Assembly: GCA_030148225.1 (NCBI GenBank)
Contig: JASBTX010000010.1
Location: 124,001 to 188,000, forward strand
DNA: 64,000 nt
From: Paracoccaceae bacterium
Lineage (GTDB): Bacteria > Pseudomonadota > Alphaproteobacteria > Rhodobacterales > Rhodobacteraceae
Reading direction: 5' to 3'
Shown here: piece after piece, positions 9,680 through 18,574 of the stretch
Layout: each line of letters starts with the position of its first letter
Position numbering within the stretch: the stretch's first letter is position 1
Translations under genes and position numbers: made by a program
The notes under the pieces: generated by a model
Seen by the model: the letters and a program-made list of their open reading frames with translations, nothing else
What the model was told of the DNA's origin: nothing
Databases searched by the model: none

Positions 9680-10609
9680 CTAGCGGGCGCGGCGGCGCCG
9701 TCCCCGCAGGTTGCGCAACTGGCTGAAACCAATCCCGCTCAGAATCAGCGCCAGCGCGATCAGCAGATTGGGCGGCAGGTCCTCACCCAATAGCGTGATG
9801 CCGAAAATCACCGACCAGACCGGCACCATATAGGATGTCAGGCTCATGAATATCGGCCCCGCCGTCGTGATGACCCGGAACCGGATGATCGCGGCCAGCG
9901 CGGTGGGTCCGATGGCCACATACAAAAGCGCCAGAGACGGCTGAACCGGCAAGGTTCCGGGCAGACCTTCGCGCAGCAGGGCGATGGGTACCAGTATCGC
10001 CGCCGCCGTGATCAGCGAGGCCGCGGCATAGGTAATCGGTGGCATTGACGGCCCTTTGCGCGTGATGATCGATCCTGTCGCATAGGTCATCGCCGCGCCC
10101 AGACAAGCCAGACGCCCCAGCGTTTCCGGCGACTGCCCCGAAGAGCCAAAGGCCGAAGGCCCGATCAGGATGACCAGCCCGACAAAGCCAAGTGCGATCC
10201 CGATCAGGCGGCGCGGCCCGATATCCTGATCGGCCGAGGTCAGATACGAAAGCGGCAGCACCAGTAGCGGGATCAGCCCCATCGCCACCCCGGCGAAAGC
10301 CGAGACAACATATTGCTGGCCCCAGCTCAGCAGGGAAAAGGGCAGCGCCACCGAGATCACGCCAAAGCTCATGGCCGCCAGTGCCCCGCGCATCCCGCCG
10401 ATCCGGTTCAGCCCCTGACCCATGATTTGGCCCAGCACGATCAGGATGATGGCGGCGATCAGTGTCCGCCCTGCCGCAACCGTCCATGGGCCGAACCCGT
10501 TCAGCGCCAGCCGCACGCTCAGAAATGCCGCGCCCCAGATCACCCCCAATGTCAGGATCAGACACCAGTTCAGCAGCCCCGGTCCTTCTGGTCTGACGGG
10601 CGCAGTCAT
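9680..10609 (-). CDS. EamA-family (DMT) transporter, copy 2 of a tandem pair
   Basis: 309 aa with about ten hydrophobic segments in two EamA halves. Typical features are LTLGVIWGAAFLSVRLAL in TM1, ALPFSLLSWGQQYV, and SLTSYMVPVWSVIFGITLLG in the second half. These are inner-membrane drug/metabolite transporters; the substrate cannot be read from sequence. It begins 4 bases after the upstream EamA gene and is clearly paralogous to it (both carry PFSLLSWGQQYV and SAFAGV), so the pair looks like a tandem duplication translated together. Confidence 0.88.
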   Translation of the reverse strand: MTAPVRPEGPGLLNWCLILTLGVIWGAAFLSVRLALNGFGPWTVAAGRTLIAAIILIVLGQIMGQGLNRIGGMRGALAAMSFGVISVALPFSLLSWGQQYVVSAFAGVAMGLIPLLVLPLSYLTSADQDIGPRRLIGIALGFVGLVILIGPSAFGSSGQSPETLGRLACLGAAMTYATGSIITRKGPSMPPITYAAASLITAAAILVPIALLREGLPGTLPVQPSLALLYVAIGPTALAAIIRFRVITTAGPIFMSLTSYMVPVWSVIFGITLLGEDLPPNLLIALALILSGIGFSQLRNLRGRRRRAR

Positions 10610-10613
10610 CCGT

Positions 10614-11564
10614 TCAGACCGCCTGCGCCTGTCGCCGCCGCCTGCTCTGGCTGATCAGCACGCCGACCAGGATCAGCGCAACCGCGACCATGAAATTGGG
10701 CGGTAAAGTCTCGGACAGAAAAACCAGGCCAAAGATGATCGACCAGATCGGCACCTGATAATTCACAAGGCTCAGAAAACTCGGCCCCGCCGACTGGATC
10801 ACGCTGACCAGCAACAGGGTGGCCACGGCGGTCGGCATGATCGCGAGGTATATCAGCGCTGTCAGCGCGGTCGGTCCGACAGGCCCGGGCGCACCTTCCA
10901 GCAACAGCGCCGCCGGCAGGGTAAAGATTGATGCGACGATCAGGCCCGCCGCGCTGAATGCCATATGTGGCACGGGCGGCGACAGGCGCGTGATGATAGC
11001 GCCGACCGCATAGCTGAGCGTCGCGGCGATGCAGGCAAGCTTGGCCAACAGCGTCCCCCCGGCCAGCGCCGCCCCGATATCACCGATCCCGATCAGAAGG
11101 GCGACACCCAGAAACCCGATCAGGAAACCGATGACCTTGCGGCGGTGCAATGTCTCACCCGGCACCATGAGAAAGGCGAGCGGCAGCACAAAAAGCGGGA
11201 CCACCGCCATCGAGACACCTGCAAATGCCGAGGGCACATATTGCTGCCCCCAGCTAAGCAGCGAAAAGGGTAGCGCGTTCGAAAACACCCCCAGCCCCAG
11301 AACATAAAGCCATACCCGCCCCGGACGTGGCAGGCGCTGACCGAATGCATAAGTCAGGGCCGTCAGCAGTATCGCCCCCAGCGTGACACGCGCTGCCGCG
11401 ATGCTCAGCGGGCCGACATCACGCAATGCCAGTTCGACCGCCATGAACGAGCCGCCCCAGATGATCCCCAGCGCAATCAGCCTGATCCAGTTGCCCATGC
11501 CGGGCGATTGCGTGTGCTGGCGCGGGTCCGAATGGGGTGCCACGGTCGGGGTATCAGCCGCCAT
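10614..11564 (-). CDS. EamA-family (DMT) transporter, copy 1 of a tandem pair
   Basis: 316 aa, ten predicted membrane segments, two EamA repeats (IALGIIWGGSFMAVELALRD; ALPFSLLSWGQQYVPSAFAG; FLSLVNYQVPIWSIIFGLVF). The C-terminus is basic (SQSRRRRQAQAV), facing the cytoplasm in this family. Its start overlaps the end of the small membrane-protein gene by 11 bases, and the second EamA gene follows 4 bases after its stop, so three genes form one unit. Substrate unknown. Confidence 0.88.
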   Translation of the reverse strand: MAADTPTVAPHSDPRQHTQSPGMGNWIRLIALGIIWGGSFMAVELALRDVGPLSIAAARVTLGAILLTALTYAFGQRLPRPGRVWLYVLGLGVFSNALPFSLLSWGQQYVPSAFAGVSMAVVPLFVLPLAFLMVPGETLHRRKVIGFLIGFLGVALLIGIGDIGAALAGGTLLAKLACIAATLSYAVGAIITRLSPPVPHMAFSAAGLIVASIFTLPAALLLEGAPGPVGPTALTALIYLAIMPTAVATLLLVSVIQSAGPSFLSLVNYQVPIWSIIFGLVFLSETLPPNFMVAVALILVGVLISQSRRRRQAQAV

Positions 11565-11841
11565 AGAAATTCCACCCCAGAAAAGAGTCGATACCGAAAC
11601 GCCATAAAAGATCGAACATCAATTCCCAGACGCCAAAGGCAAACCACATCGCTGTCACGGCAAAAAACAGGATGGGTTCATCCTTGCGATAGATGCGTGA
11701 CAACAGGAACACCCGCCCGAATGTCAGCGACTGGATGGACCAGAGGATGAACAACAATCCCCAGACCCAGTAAAATGCATAAACGGTTGAAACCGCCAGC
11801 AGGATGATGATGGCCCAGTGAAATTTCGCTTCGGTGGTCAT
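11554..11841 (-). CDS. Small membrane protein of unknown function
   Basis: 95 aa, unrecognised. Two clear hydrophobic helices are visible (WAIIILLAVSTVYAFYWVWG and ILFFAVTAMWFAFGVWELMF), with a short charged loop RIYRKDEP between. It is rich in Trp and Phe. I start at the ATG at 11841 because the 12 residues before it (MGVFLPGPRLTT) look like untranslated leader. It overlaps the start of the first EamA gene by 11 bases, suggesting translational coupling; an accessory role to those transporters is only an inference. Confidence 0.6.
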   Translation of the reverse strand: MTTEAKFHWAIIILLAVSTVYAFYWVWGLLFILWSIQSLTFGRVFLLSRIYRKDEPILFFAVTAMWFAFGVWELMFDLLWRFGIDSFLGWNFYGG

Positions 11842-11987
11842 GGTTGTCAGTCTCGGTCCGGGCAGAAAAACGCCCATCCCGCCTTATTTACGTTTTTTGC
11901 AGGCTGGACAAGCTGGCAGCCGGAAATCATGGGCAAAGCAGGCAGCGAGGCAGATCAATGTCCGGCCCAACACGCGTGGCTGAAATC

Positions 11988-12884
11988 TCAGGGCTGCCCC
12001 TTGTCACCCCAGTTCAGCCACGCGGCATCTTCGGCTGACAAAAGCGCGCTGCATCTCTCTGAATAGCGCGCAAGGCTCTCGTCGCTCAGACGGCCCTGCC
12101 ATTTGTTGGACGTGCCAGAGGCAAAAAACTTGGCATGATCGACGAAAGGAGAATTCTCGTGATAGCGCCGATCGCTCGTTTCGATGACCTTGCGCATGCT
12201 GGCAAATGTATTTGCTTCGGTCAGCGCGTCCAGCGTGTCCTCTGACAGGTCGATTTTCAGAATACCGGCCAGCCGCGATATCTGGCCCCGCAGATCACGA
12301 CTCAGATCGGCATAGTGCAGAAAATGAACATTGCCGTTATGCGCGCGCTGACGTGCCTGCTGATAGTGGTGAACCATGGAATTCAGCGTCAGATCATCGC
12401 TGCCGGAATCGGTCACCGGGTAGTCGACAAACCGCGCAAAGGCTTCCTCGAAATCCTCCGGGAACATCTCTTTCAGAATGCCCGGATCCTTCATGTTCGC
12501 CACATGATTGCGCAGCGAAAAATGGGCGTCCACGGGGTGGCGATAGACAACGATATATGTGGGCTCGGCGCCATACGAGATGCCGTCCATGGGCGTGTGG
12601 CTCTTCAGACAGCGCCGCCGCGTCAGGCTGGCCTGTTTCTGGGCAATCGCCTTCCGGTCACGAAATCTGCAATCCAGCCAGGGCGCCTCGTCCGAGTTGC
12701 CCGCATCCGGCACTACGCGGCCATGGATCAGCATCATCACGATGTTCAGCGTCCATGTCGTACCGCATTTTGGCGGTGTGCAGACGATCACATCATCGGG
12801 GCGTAGCTGAAATGCGTCCCAGATATCGGTATTCGTCACCGGCCCGCGATAATCACGCAAACGTTCGGTCGCTACATTCAGCAT
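11988..12884 (-). CDS. Sulfotransferase family protein (aryl/alkyl type)
   Basis: 298 aa. The 5'-phosphosulfate loop is TPPKCGTTWTLNIVMMLIHG near residue 35, and the 3'-phosphate-binding segment is YIVVYRHPVDAHFSLRNH. The C-terminal NKWQGRLSDESLARYSERC corresponds to the second PAPS-contact region of cytosolic-type sulfotransferases. The family moves sulfate from PAPS to hydroxyl or amine acceptors; the acceptor here is unknown. The ATG at 12884 has GGGGGAG upstream, better than the ATG at 12914. It is a single gene; neighbours give no pathway. Confidence 0.82.
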   Translation of the reverse strand: MLNVATERLRDYRGPVTNTDIWDAFQLRPDDVIVCTPPKCGTTWTLNIVMMLIHGRVVPDAGNSDEAPWLDCRFRDRKAIAQKQASLTRRRCLKSHTPMDGISYGAEPTYIVVYRHPVDAHFSLRNHVANMKDPGILKEMFPEDFEEAFARFVDYPVTDSGSDDLTLNSMVHHYQQARQRAHNGNVHFLHYADLSRDLRGQISRLAGILKIDLSEDTLDALTEANTFASMRKVIETSDRRYHENSPFVDHAKFFASGTSNKWQGRLSDESLARYSERCSALLSAEDAAWLNWGDKGQP

Positions 12885-12957
12885 CGCATTCTCCCCCGTT
12901 TCGCGTTTCATCATAGCAATTCGGGCACGATGTCAGAAGTGGCTTATCCCGGCATAG

Positions 12958-13974
12958 CTATACCAAGTGTATTCTTTCGAGGGATTCGGCGCTTGCAAGA
13001 ATCGAATCTTCCACCTGCCTGAACTCCATCCCAAGCAATTCTTTTGCTTTGCTGTTGTTATAGTTTCGGACCCTTCCCAGGTTCGGTACAATCAGTTTCA
13101 ATTCTGGCTTGAACCGGGACATGATCCTGACGAGCCAGTTCGGCAATTCTCCTTTTGGCATTTTTCGGTTTGGGTAGGCCTGTTGAAGGATCGAACCAAT
13201 CTCCTTGAACCAGAGTGATTGCGCGCAGACGATAATTCTCTCATTTGCAGCTTCCGGTCGGCGCATCGCCTCGATATGTGCCACGGCCAGATCCCGGACA
13301 TCGACGATGCCTTGGTGCAGTTTGGGATAGGCTGGCATCTCGCGGTTCATTGTAGCGGTGATCATGCCTAGTGAGGCAGAAATCCCCGATCCGATGACAG
13401 GACCCAGAACTGCAGTGGGCACAATGACACATAGTTCTGATGTGAATTCTTCTTCTTTCGAAACATCCCAGGCAGCCAATTCGGCAATAGTCTTGGATTG
13501 CGCGTAGAATGACGCGTTTTCAGGCCTGCTCAGGTCGGTCCAGTGGCTTTCGTCGAACGCCGGGGGCCTTTGCCCCTGCCAAGCAACATCGACAGCGGCA
13601 ACCGACGACGTCATGACAATCCGCTTCACGCCAGCCGCGTTTGCCGCTTTGAGTACACGAAGCGCACCGTCGCGCGCCGGGATGATGAGTTCATCTGCAG
13701 TCTCTGGCTGATGAGCGGGAAACGGAGATGCAACATGCTGTACGAGGTCGACACCATCCATGGCTTCCAGCCAACCGTGATCCGAGCCGAGGTCAGCTTC
13801 GGCCAGTTCGATATCGATTGGTTTGCCCGCATAGTCTGACAACGCTTTCAGCAGGTCTTCGGCCTTCGAGAGGTTCCGGATCGTTCCGCGAACGGCATAG
13901 CCTTCTTCCAGTAGGGCAAGAATTATGTGCGATGCGACAAAACCCGTTGCACCAGTGACGAGAACTTTTGGCAT
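12958..13974 (-). CDS. NAD(P)-dependent epimerase/reductase (dihydroflavonol reductase-like SDR)
   Basis: 338 aa extended short-chain dehydrogenase. The cofactor loop GATGFVASHIILALLEEG is at the N-terminus, and the sequence resembles dihydroflavonol-4-reductase/cinnamoyl-CoA reductase-type SDRs. The YxxxK pair is at FYAQSKTIAE. The ATG at 13974 is preceded by GGAGATCAAA and beats the ATG at 13986. It is divergent from a TetR regulator across a 91-base gap with two matching operator-like repeats, so it is probably the regulated target. AT content is higher than in neighbours, which may mark transfer. Substrate unknown. Confidence 0.82.
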   Translation of the reverse strand: MPKVLVTGATGFVASHIILALLEEGYAVRGTIRNLSKAEDLLKALSDYAGKPIDIELAEADLGSDHGWLEAMDGVDLVQHVASPFPAHQPETADELIIPARDGALRVLKAANAAGVKRIVMTSSVAAVDVAWQGQRPPAFDESHWTDLSRPENASFYAQSKTIAELAAWDVSKEEEFTSELCVIVPTAVLGPVIGSGISASLGMITATMNREMPAYPKLHQGIVDVRDLAVAHIEAMRRPEAANERIIVCAQSLWFKEIGSILQQAYPNRKMPKGELPNWLVRIMSRFKPELKLIVPNLGRVRNYNNSKAKELLGMEFRQVEDSILASAESLERIHLV

Positions 13975-13992
13975 TTTGATCTCCATAAATAG

Positions 13993-14061
13993 AAATAGAA
14001 TTCTAATTCTTTTTTGACTAAACTTTTTATTTGTGTCAAGAGCCGAATATGAATTCTATTT
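13993..14061. promoter_or_regulatory. Divergent promoter with paired inverted operator-like repeats
   Basis: AAATAGAATTC at 13993-14003 and its exact reverse complement GAATTCTATTT at 14051-14061 lie at the two ends of the reductase-TetR intergenic region. The left copy sits inside a longer palindrome, TAGAATTCTA at 13996-14005. The spacing places one copy next to each start codon, as expected for a TetR-type repressor controlling itself and the divergent gene. This is visible in sequence; binding is inferred. Confidence 0.55.
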
Positions 14062-14065
14062 GTGA

Positions 14066-14755
14066 ATGCAGATGACCCAGGACAGATGGCTCTCAGAATT
14101 GCACTGGCGTCGCGAAAGTCAGCAATCGCGGGGTGAGCGCACGCAATCAGCCTTGCTTGACGCTGCTGAAGAACTCATCGTGGAGAACGGGATCGAGGGT
14201 GCATCAATTTCCGACATTGCGAAACGCGCCAAAAGCTCGATCGGATCAGTCTACCATCATTTCAAGGACAAAAAAGCCCTGCTTTATGCAGTGTTTAACC
14301 GCATGACCCAAGCAATAAGCGACCAGAATGCACAGGCCGCTGACCCCGAACTTTGGAAGAATGCCAGCGTCATTGATTTGCTGGACGGATACATTGCCTT
14401 CAGGCTCGAGCAAAGCAATGCCGGAGGTTTGTCCAAACGCGCCATGGCTTTGGTCATGGCGGATGATCCGGAATTGAAAGAGCATCTGGCCGAAATCAAA
14501 CGTGAAGGAAATCTTTCCCTGAAAAAGCTGATCATGGAGCGCTCATGCGAAATCAATCACCCTGATCCGGATTTTGCGGTTGGCTTTGTGATCGATCAAA
14601 TCAGCACGATGCTCTATGCCCGATCAGATCCGTATCAGAAGAGATCGGCACTCGTTGAAAGCGATGATGAAACCTTCAGAAGCGAAGTGTTGAGAATTGC
14701 TTGCGGGGTCCTGGGCCTCCCGGAGCACCGGTCGGCACGTAAGCAGAACGGTTAG
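14066..14755 (+). CDS. TetR/AcrR-family transcriptional regulator
   Basis: 229 aa. The N-terminal helix-turn-helix is typical: SALLDAAEELIVENGIEGAS, ISDIAKRAKSSIGSVYHHF, KDKKALLYAVFNRM. The C-terminal ligand domain is family-specific and gives no ligand clue. A second ATG (14072) two codons in is equally possible, and no strong ribosome site is visible. It is divergent from the SDR reductase gene with matching inverted repeats between, so it probably represses that gene and itself. Confidence 0.88.
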   Translation: MQMTQDRWLSELHWRRESQQSRGERTQSALLDAAEELIVENGIEGASISDIAKRAKSSIGSVYHHFKDKKALLYAVFNRMTQAISDQNAQAADPELWKNASVIDLLDGYIAFRLEQSNAGGLSKRAMALVMADDPELKEHLAEIKREGNLSLKKLIMERSCEINHPDPDFAVGFVIDQISTMLYARSDPYQKRSALVESDDETFRSEVLRIACGVLGLPEHRSARKQNG

Positions 14756-14956
14756 TCAGGTTCGCAGGATGTTGGTTTGTGGCAAGGGCCTGCACAATAT
14801 CCGCAAGGCGGCCTTCCCTTGATGTACATTACCCGAATTTGACGGTGAGCAACGTTTCCAAATTCCGTTCATAGCCGAACTTTGGATTGCCGGATGGCTA
14901 GGATATATTCGCCGGACGCAGTGAATATCGGCTGCAAATCACCTTTGCATGGGGAT

Positions 14957-14983
14957 GCGCGGGCGGTCTGTTGCCGCCCGCGC
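14957..14983 (-). terminator. Strong hairpin downstream of ilvC
   Basis: GCGCGGGCGG and CCGCCCGCGC form a perfect 10-bp stem around a 7-base loop, 7 bases past the ilvC stop. No T-run follows, so it may act as an RNA-stabilising 3' end or an atypical terminator. The rest of 14756-14956 shows nothing I can name. Confidence 0.5.
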
Positions 14984-14989
14984 TCCGGA

Positions 14990-16051
<1,062 letters not shown>

Positions 16052-16065
16052 TTAGTTACCTGCGC

Positions 16066-16090
16066 GAGAGAGTTTTATCGATTATCTCTC
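16066..16090. promoter_or_regulatory. Imperfect dyad in the ilvC-lrp divergent promoter
   Basis: GAGAG and CTCTC flank an AT-rich centre containing the palindrome ATCGAT (16077-16082), in the 134-base gap between ilvC and the first Lrp/AsnC gene. Lrp proteins bind degenerate AT-rich dyads, so this is a reasonable operator candidate, but the arms are offset by one base. Confidence 0.35.
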
Positions 16091-16146
16091 AAAATTATCA
16101 AAACACGGATTTCTTATTTGCAATTGCGCTGATAAATGAATGAATC

Positions 16147-16605
16147 ATGCTTGTTGATGATATTGACCGGCGCCTTTTGCGCCACCTTCAGGCCGATCCC
16201 GATCTGCCCACGGCGGCCCTCGCGCAGGCGGCGGGCCTGACCACGGCCACCTGCTGGCGGCGGCTGGAAAAGCTGAGTTCAGGCGGCATCATCCGCCGCA
16301 AGACCGCCATCATCAACTGGCGCGCGCTGGGGTTCGAGGTCGAGGTGTCGCTCAGGGTTACGCTCGACAAGACGGCGCGCACCGCGTTTGACGAATTCAT
16401 CGCTGCCGCGCGCGAGGTGCCCGAAGTGCACGAGATCCAGACCTTTCTGGGTGTGGTCGACGTGCGGCTGAACGTGCTGGCGCGCGATGTCGCGCATTAT
16501 CAGGATATCTACCGCACCCGTATCCTCGCGCTGCCGCATATATCGGATATCGAGGCGCTGATGCTGGTCTCGAACGTGGCACATGCACCGGGGCTGCCGC
16601 TGTGA
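16147..16605 (+). CDS. Lrp/AsnC-family transcriptional regulator (first of pair)
   Basis: 152 aa: N-terminal winged HTH (DDIDRRLLRHLQADPDLPTA, TATCWRRLEKLSSGGIIRRK) and C-terminal RAM effector domain (VPEVHEIQTFLGVVDVRLNV). Members respond to amino acids and bind DNA as octamers or dodecamers. It ends GTGA, where the GTG starts the second Lrp gene. It is divergent from ilvC, so branched-chain amino-acid control is plausible but not shown. No clear ribosome site precedes the ATG. Confidence 0.88.
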   Translation: MLVDDIDRRLLRHLQADPDLPTAALAQAAGLTTATCWRRLEKLSSGGIIRRKTAIINWRALGFEVEVSLRVTLDKTARTAFDEFIAAAREVPEVHEIQTFLGVVDVRLNVLARDVAHYQDIYRTRILALPHISDIEALMLVSNVAHAPGLPL

Positions 16606-17072
16606 GCGGGGGGGTGGCCGGGCTGGACGAGGTTGACCGCCGCCTCCTCGCGCTGCTGGTCGAGGATGCCGACAGATCGGCCAGCGTACTCGGCCGCATG
16701 CTCGGCCTTTCGCAGCCCGCAACATGGCGGCGTATCCGGCGGCTGGAAGAGGTAGGCGTGATTCAGGGACGTCGGCTGGAACTCGATGCCGAACGTCTTG
16801 GTTTTGGCGTGACGGTATTTCTGGGCGTCAAACTCGCCACCAAGGGCCGCGTCTCGCTCGAGGATTTTGAACGCGCCGTCACCGCCATCCCCGAGGTGCA
16901 GACCGTCCAGCACGTGCTCGGCCTCTATGACTACCGCCTGCGCGTCATCGCCCGCGACCTCGCCGATTTCGAGCGGGTGCTGCGCCGACGCATCATGACG
17001 CTGCCCGGCGTCGGCAATGTCGAGGCCAACGTGATGCTCAGCGAAGAACGCCGCCCGGGGCCGCTGGGTTAA
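16602..17072 (+). CDS. Lrp/AsnC-family transcriptional regulator (second of pair)
   Basis: 156 aa with HTH (LDEVDRRLLALLVEDADRSA, QPATWRRIRRLEEVGVIQGR) and RAM domain (VQTVQHVLGLYDYRLRVIAR). The GTG start at 16602 overlaps the TGA of the first gene, so the proteins are made together and may form mixed oligomers. The two are clearly paralogous but not close copies. Confidence 0.88.
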   Translation: MSGGVAGLDEVDRRLLALLVEDADRSASVLGRMLGLSQPATWRRIRRLEEVGVIQGRRLELDAERLGFGVTVFLGVKLATKGRVSLEDFERAVTAIPEVQTVQHVLGLYDYRLRVIARDLADFERVLRRRIMTLPGVGNVEANVMLSEERRPGPLG

Positions 17073-17449
17073 GGTGGCGTCTTAGTCAGCGGGCGGATCG
17101 CGCAGCCCTTCGGCCTCTTCATGCAGCCACCGACAAACTGCAAGTTTTCTGGGCCACCCTGCACCAATTCCTCCGGTCCCACGAACCGCTCGACCTGCTG
17201 ACCGCGCGTCAGCAACGCGATGCCGGACTGGACGAGGCCGCGATTGAACGCCGGAAACTGGCAACCGCGCCGCTGATCAGATGAATACCGGTTCCCGGGG
17301 GGCGTCTTCGGATCACGCCCATTTCAGGCGCACAGGCGATGCAACATTGGCTGACAGCGTCCCCCGGGTTGAATTGCCTCATGGAATCTCCGATCCTTTG
17401 GCCACAGGGTTGCCCGCAAGGCCCCCGGCTCTGGTGAAAGGAAAATCAG
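17073..17449 (+). other. 377-base gene-free gap with a possible coding remnant
   Basis: No convincing complete gene. One plus-strand frame from about 17129 to TGA at 17284 reads like real protein (TDKLQVFWATLHQFLRSHEP, DLLTARQQRDAGLDEAAIER) but has no start codon and no ribosome site, so it may be the 3' remnant of a lost gene. I do not recognise the family. The remaining bases hold only the leader of the aminotransferase gene, with AAAGGA just before 17450. Confidence 0.3.
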
Positions 17450-18574
17450 ATGGCGCTACTCAAATCCGTGGATCCCGACGGGCTTGACGAGTTCTCGGTC
17501 GTGTTCACCGACCGCTCGCTGAACCACATGTCAGCCCGCTTCCAGCAGGTCATGCGCGACATTGATACGTGGCTGCAAGAGGTCTATGGCGCCAGCCATG
17601 TCGCCATCATCCCCGGCGGCGGCACCTACGCTATGGAGGCCGTGGCCCGTCAGTTCGCGCAGGATGCCCACACGCTTGTCATCCGCAACGGCTGGTTTTC
17701 GTTCCGCTGGAGCCAGATTTTCGACACCGGCCGTTTCGGCGGCAAGTCGACCGTGCTCAAGGCCCGCCAGCAGGGTAACGGACCATTGGCCCCCTTTGCG
17801 CCGGCCCCAATCGAGGAGGCCGTGACAGCCATCCGCACCGAACGGCCCGATGTCGTCTTTGCACCCCATGTCGAAACCTCCGCCGGCACGATCCTGCCCG
17901 ATTCCTATATCACCGCGCTGGCCGCCGCCGCGCATGAGGTTGATGCGCTGATGGTGCTGGATTGCATCGCATCGGGCTGTGCATGGGTCGATATGCAGGC
18001 AACCGGGGTCGATGTGCTGATCTCTGCCCCGCAAAAGGGCTGGTCAGCCTCTCCCGCCGCCGGGCTGGTGATAATGAACGCGCGTGCGCACGCCCGGCTT
18101 GACGAGACGCAATCCGATTCCTTCGCGCTTGATCTGGCCAAGTGGAGCGCGATCATGCAGGCCTATACCGATGGTGGCCACGCCTATCACGCCACCATGC
18201 CCACCGATGCGCTGACAACATTCCGCGACACCATGGCCGAAACCCGCGACTATGGCTTTGACCGTCTGCGCCAGGCGCAATGGTCGCTGGGCAACGCGGT
18301 GCGCGCCATGCTGCGCGAACGCGGAATACAGTCTGTTGCCGCCGAAGGGTTCGGTGCGCCCGGTGTCGTGGTCAGCTATACCGATGATCCGGGCATTCAG
18401 AACGGTTCGAAATTCGCGGCCGAAGGGGTTCAGATTGCTGCCGGTGTGCCGCTCCAATGCGATGAGCCGACAGGTTTTTCCACCTTTCGCATCGGGCTTT
18501 TCGGGCTGGACAAGCTCTATGATACCGAGGCGACGCTGACGCGGCTGACACGGGTGCTGGACAAGGTGCTCTGA
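17450..18574 (+). CDS. Class V aminotransferase (alanine-glyoxylate / serine-pyruvate type)
   Basis: 374 aa, fold-type I PLP enzyme. The Schiff-base Lys is about K196 in LISAPQKGWSASPAAGLVIM, and the cofactor Asp is in MVLDCIASG. A PGGGTYAMEAVARQ glycine loop binds PLP phosphate. Relatives transaminate alanine, serine or aspartate with glyoxylate or pyruvate; the substrate cannot be fixed here. AAAGGA lies 6 bases before the ATG. Its stop abuts the stop of the convergent UbiH-type gene with no gap. Confidence 0.85.
   Translation: MALLKSVDPDGLDEFSVVFTDRSLNHMSARFQQVMRDIDTWLQEVYGASHVAIIPGGGTYAMEAVARQFAQDAHTLVIRNGWFSFRWSQIFDTGRFGGKSTVLKARQQGNGPLAPFAPAPIEEAVTAIRTERPDVVFAPHVETSAGTILPDSYITALAAAAHEVDALMVLDCIASGCAWVDMQATGVDVLISAPQKGWSASPAAGLVIMNARAHARLDETQSDSFALDLAKWSAIMQAYTDGGHAYHATMPTDALTTFRDTMAETRDYGFDRLRQAQWSLGNAVRAMLRERGIQSVAAEGFGAPGVVVSYTDDPGIQNGSKFAAEGVQIAAGVPLQCDEPTGFSTFRIGLFGLDKLYDTEATLTRLTRVLDKVL

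Noticed and set aside
16602-17072. Second Lrp gene as a frameshifted continuation of the first
   Set aside because: It has its own complete HTH and RAM domains and a proper GTG start overlapping the first stop.
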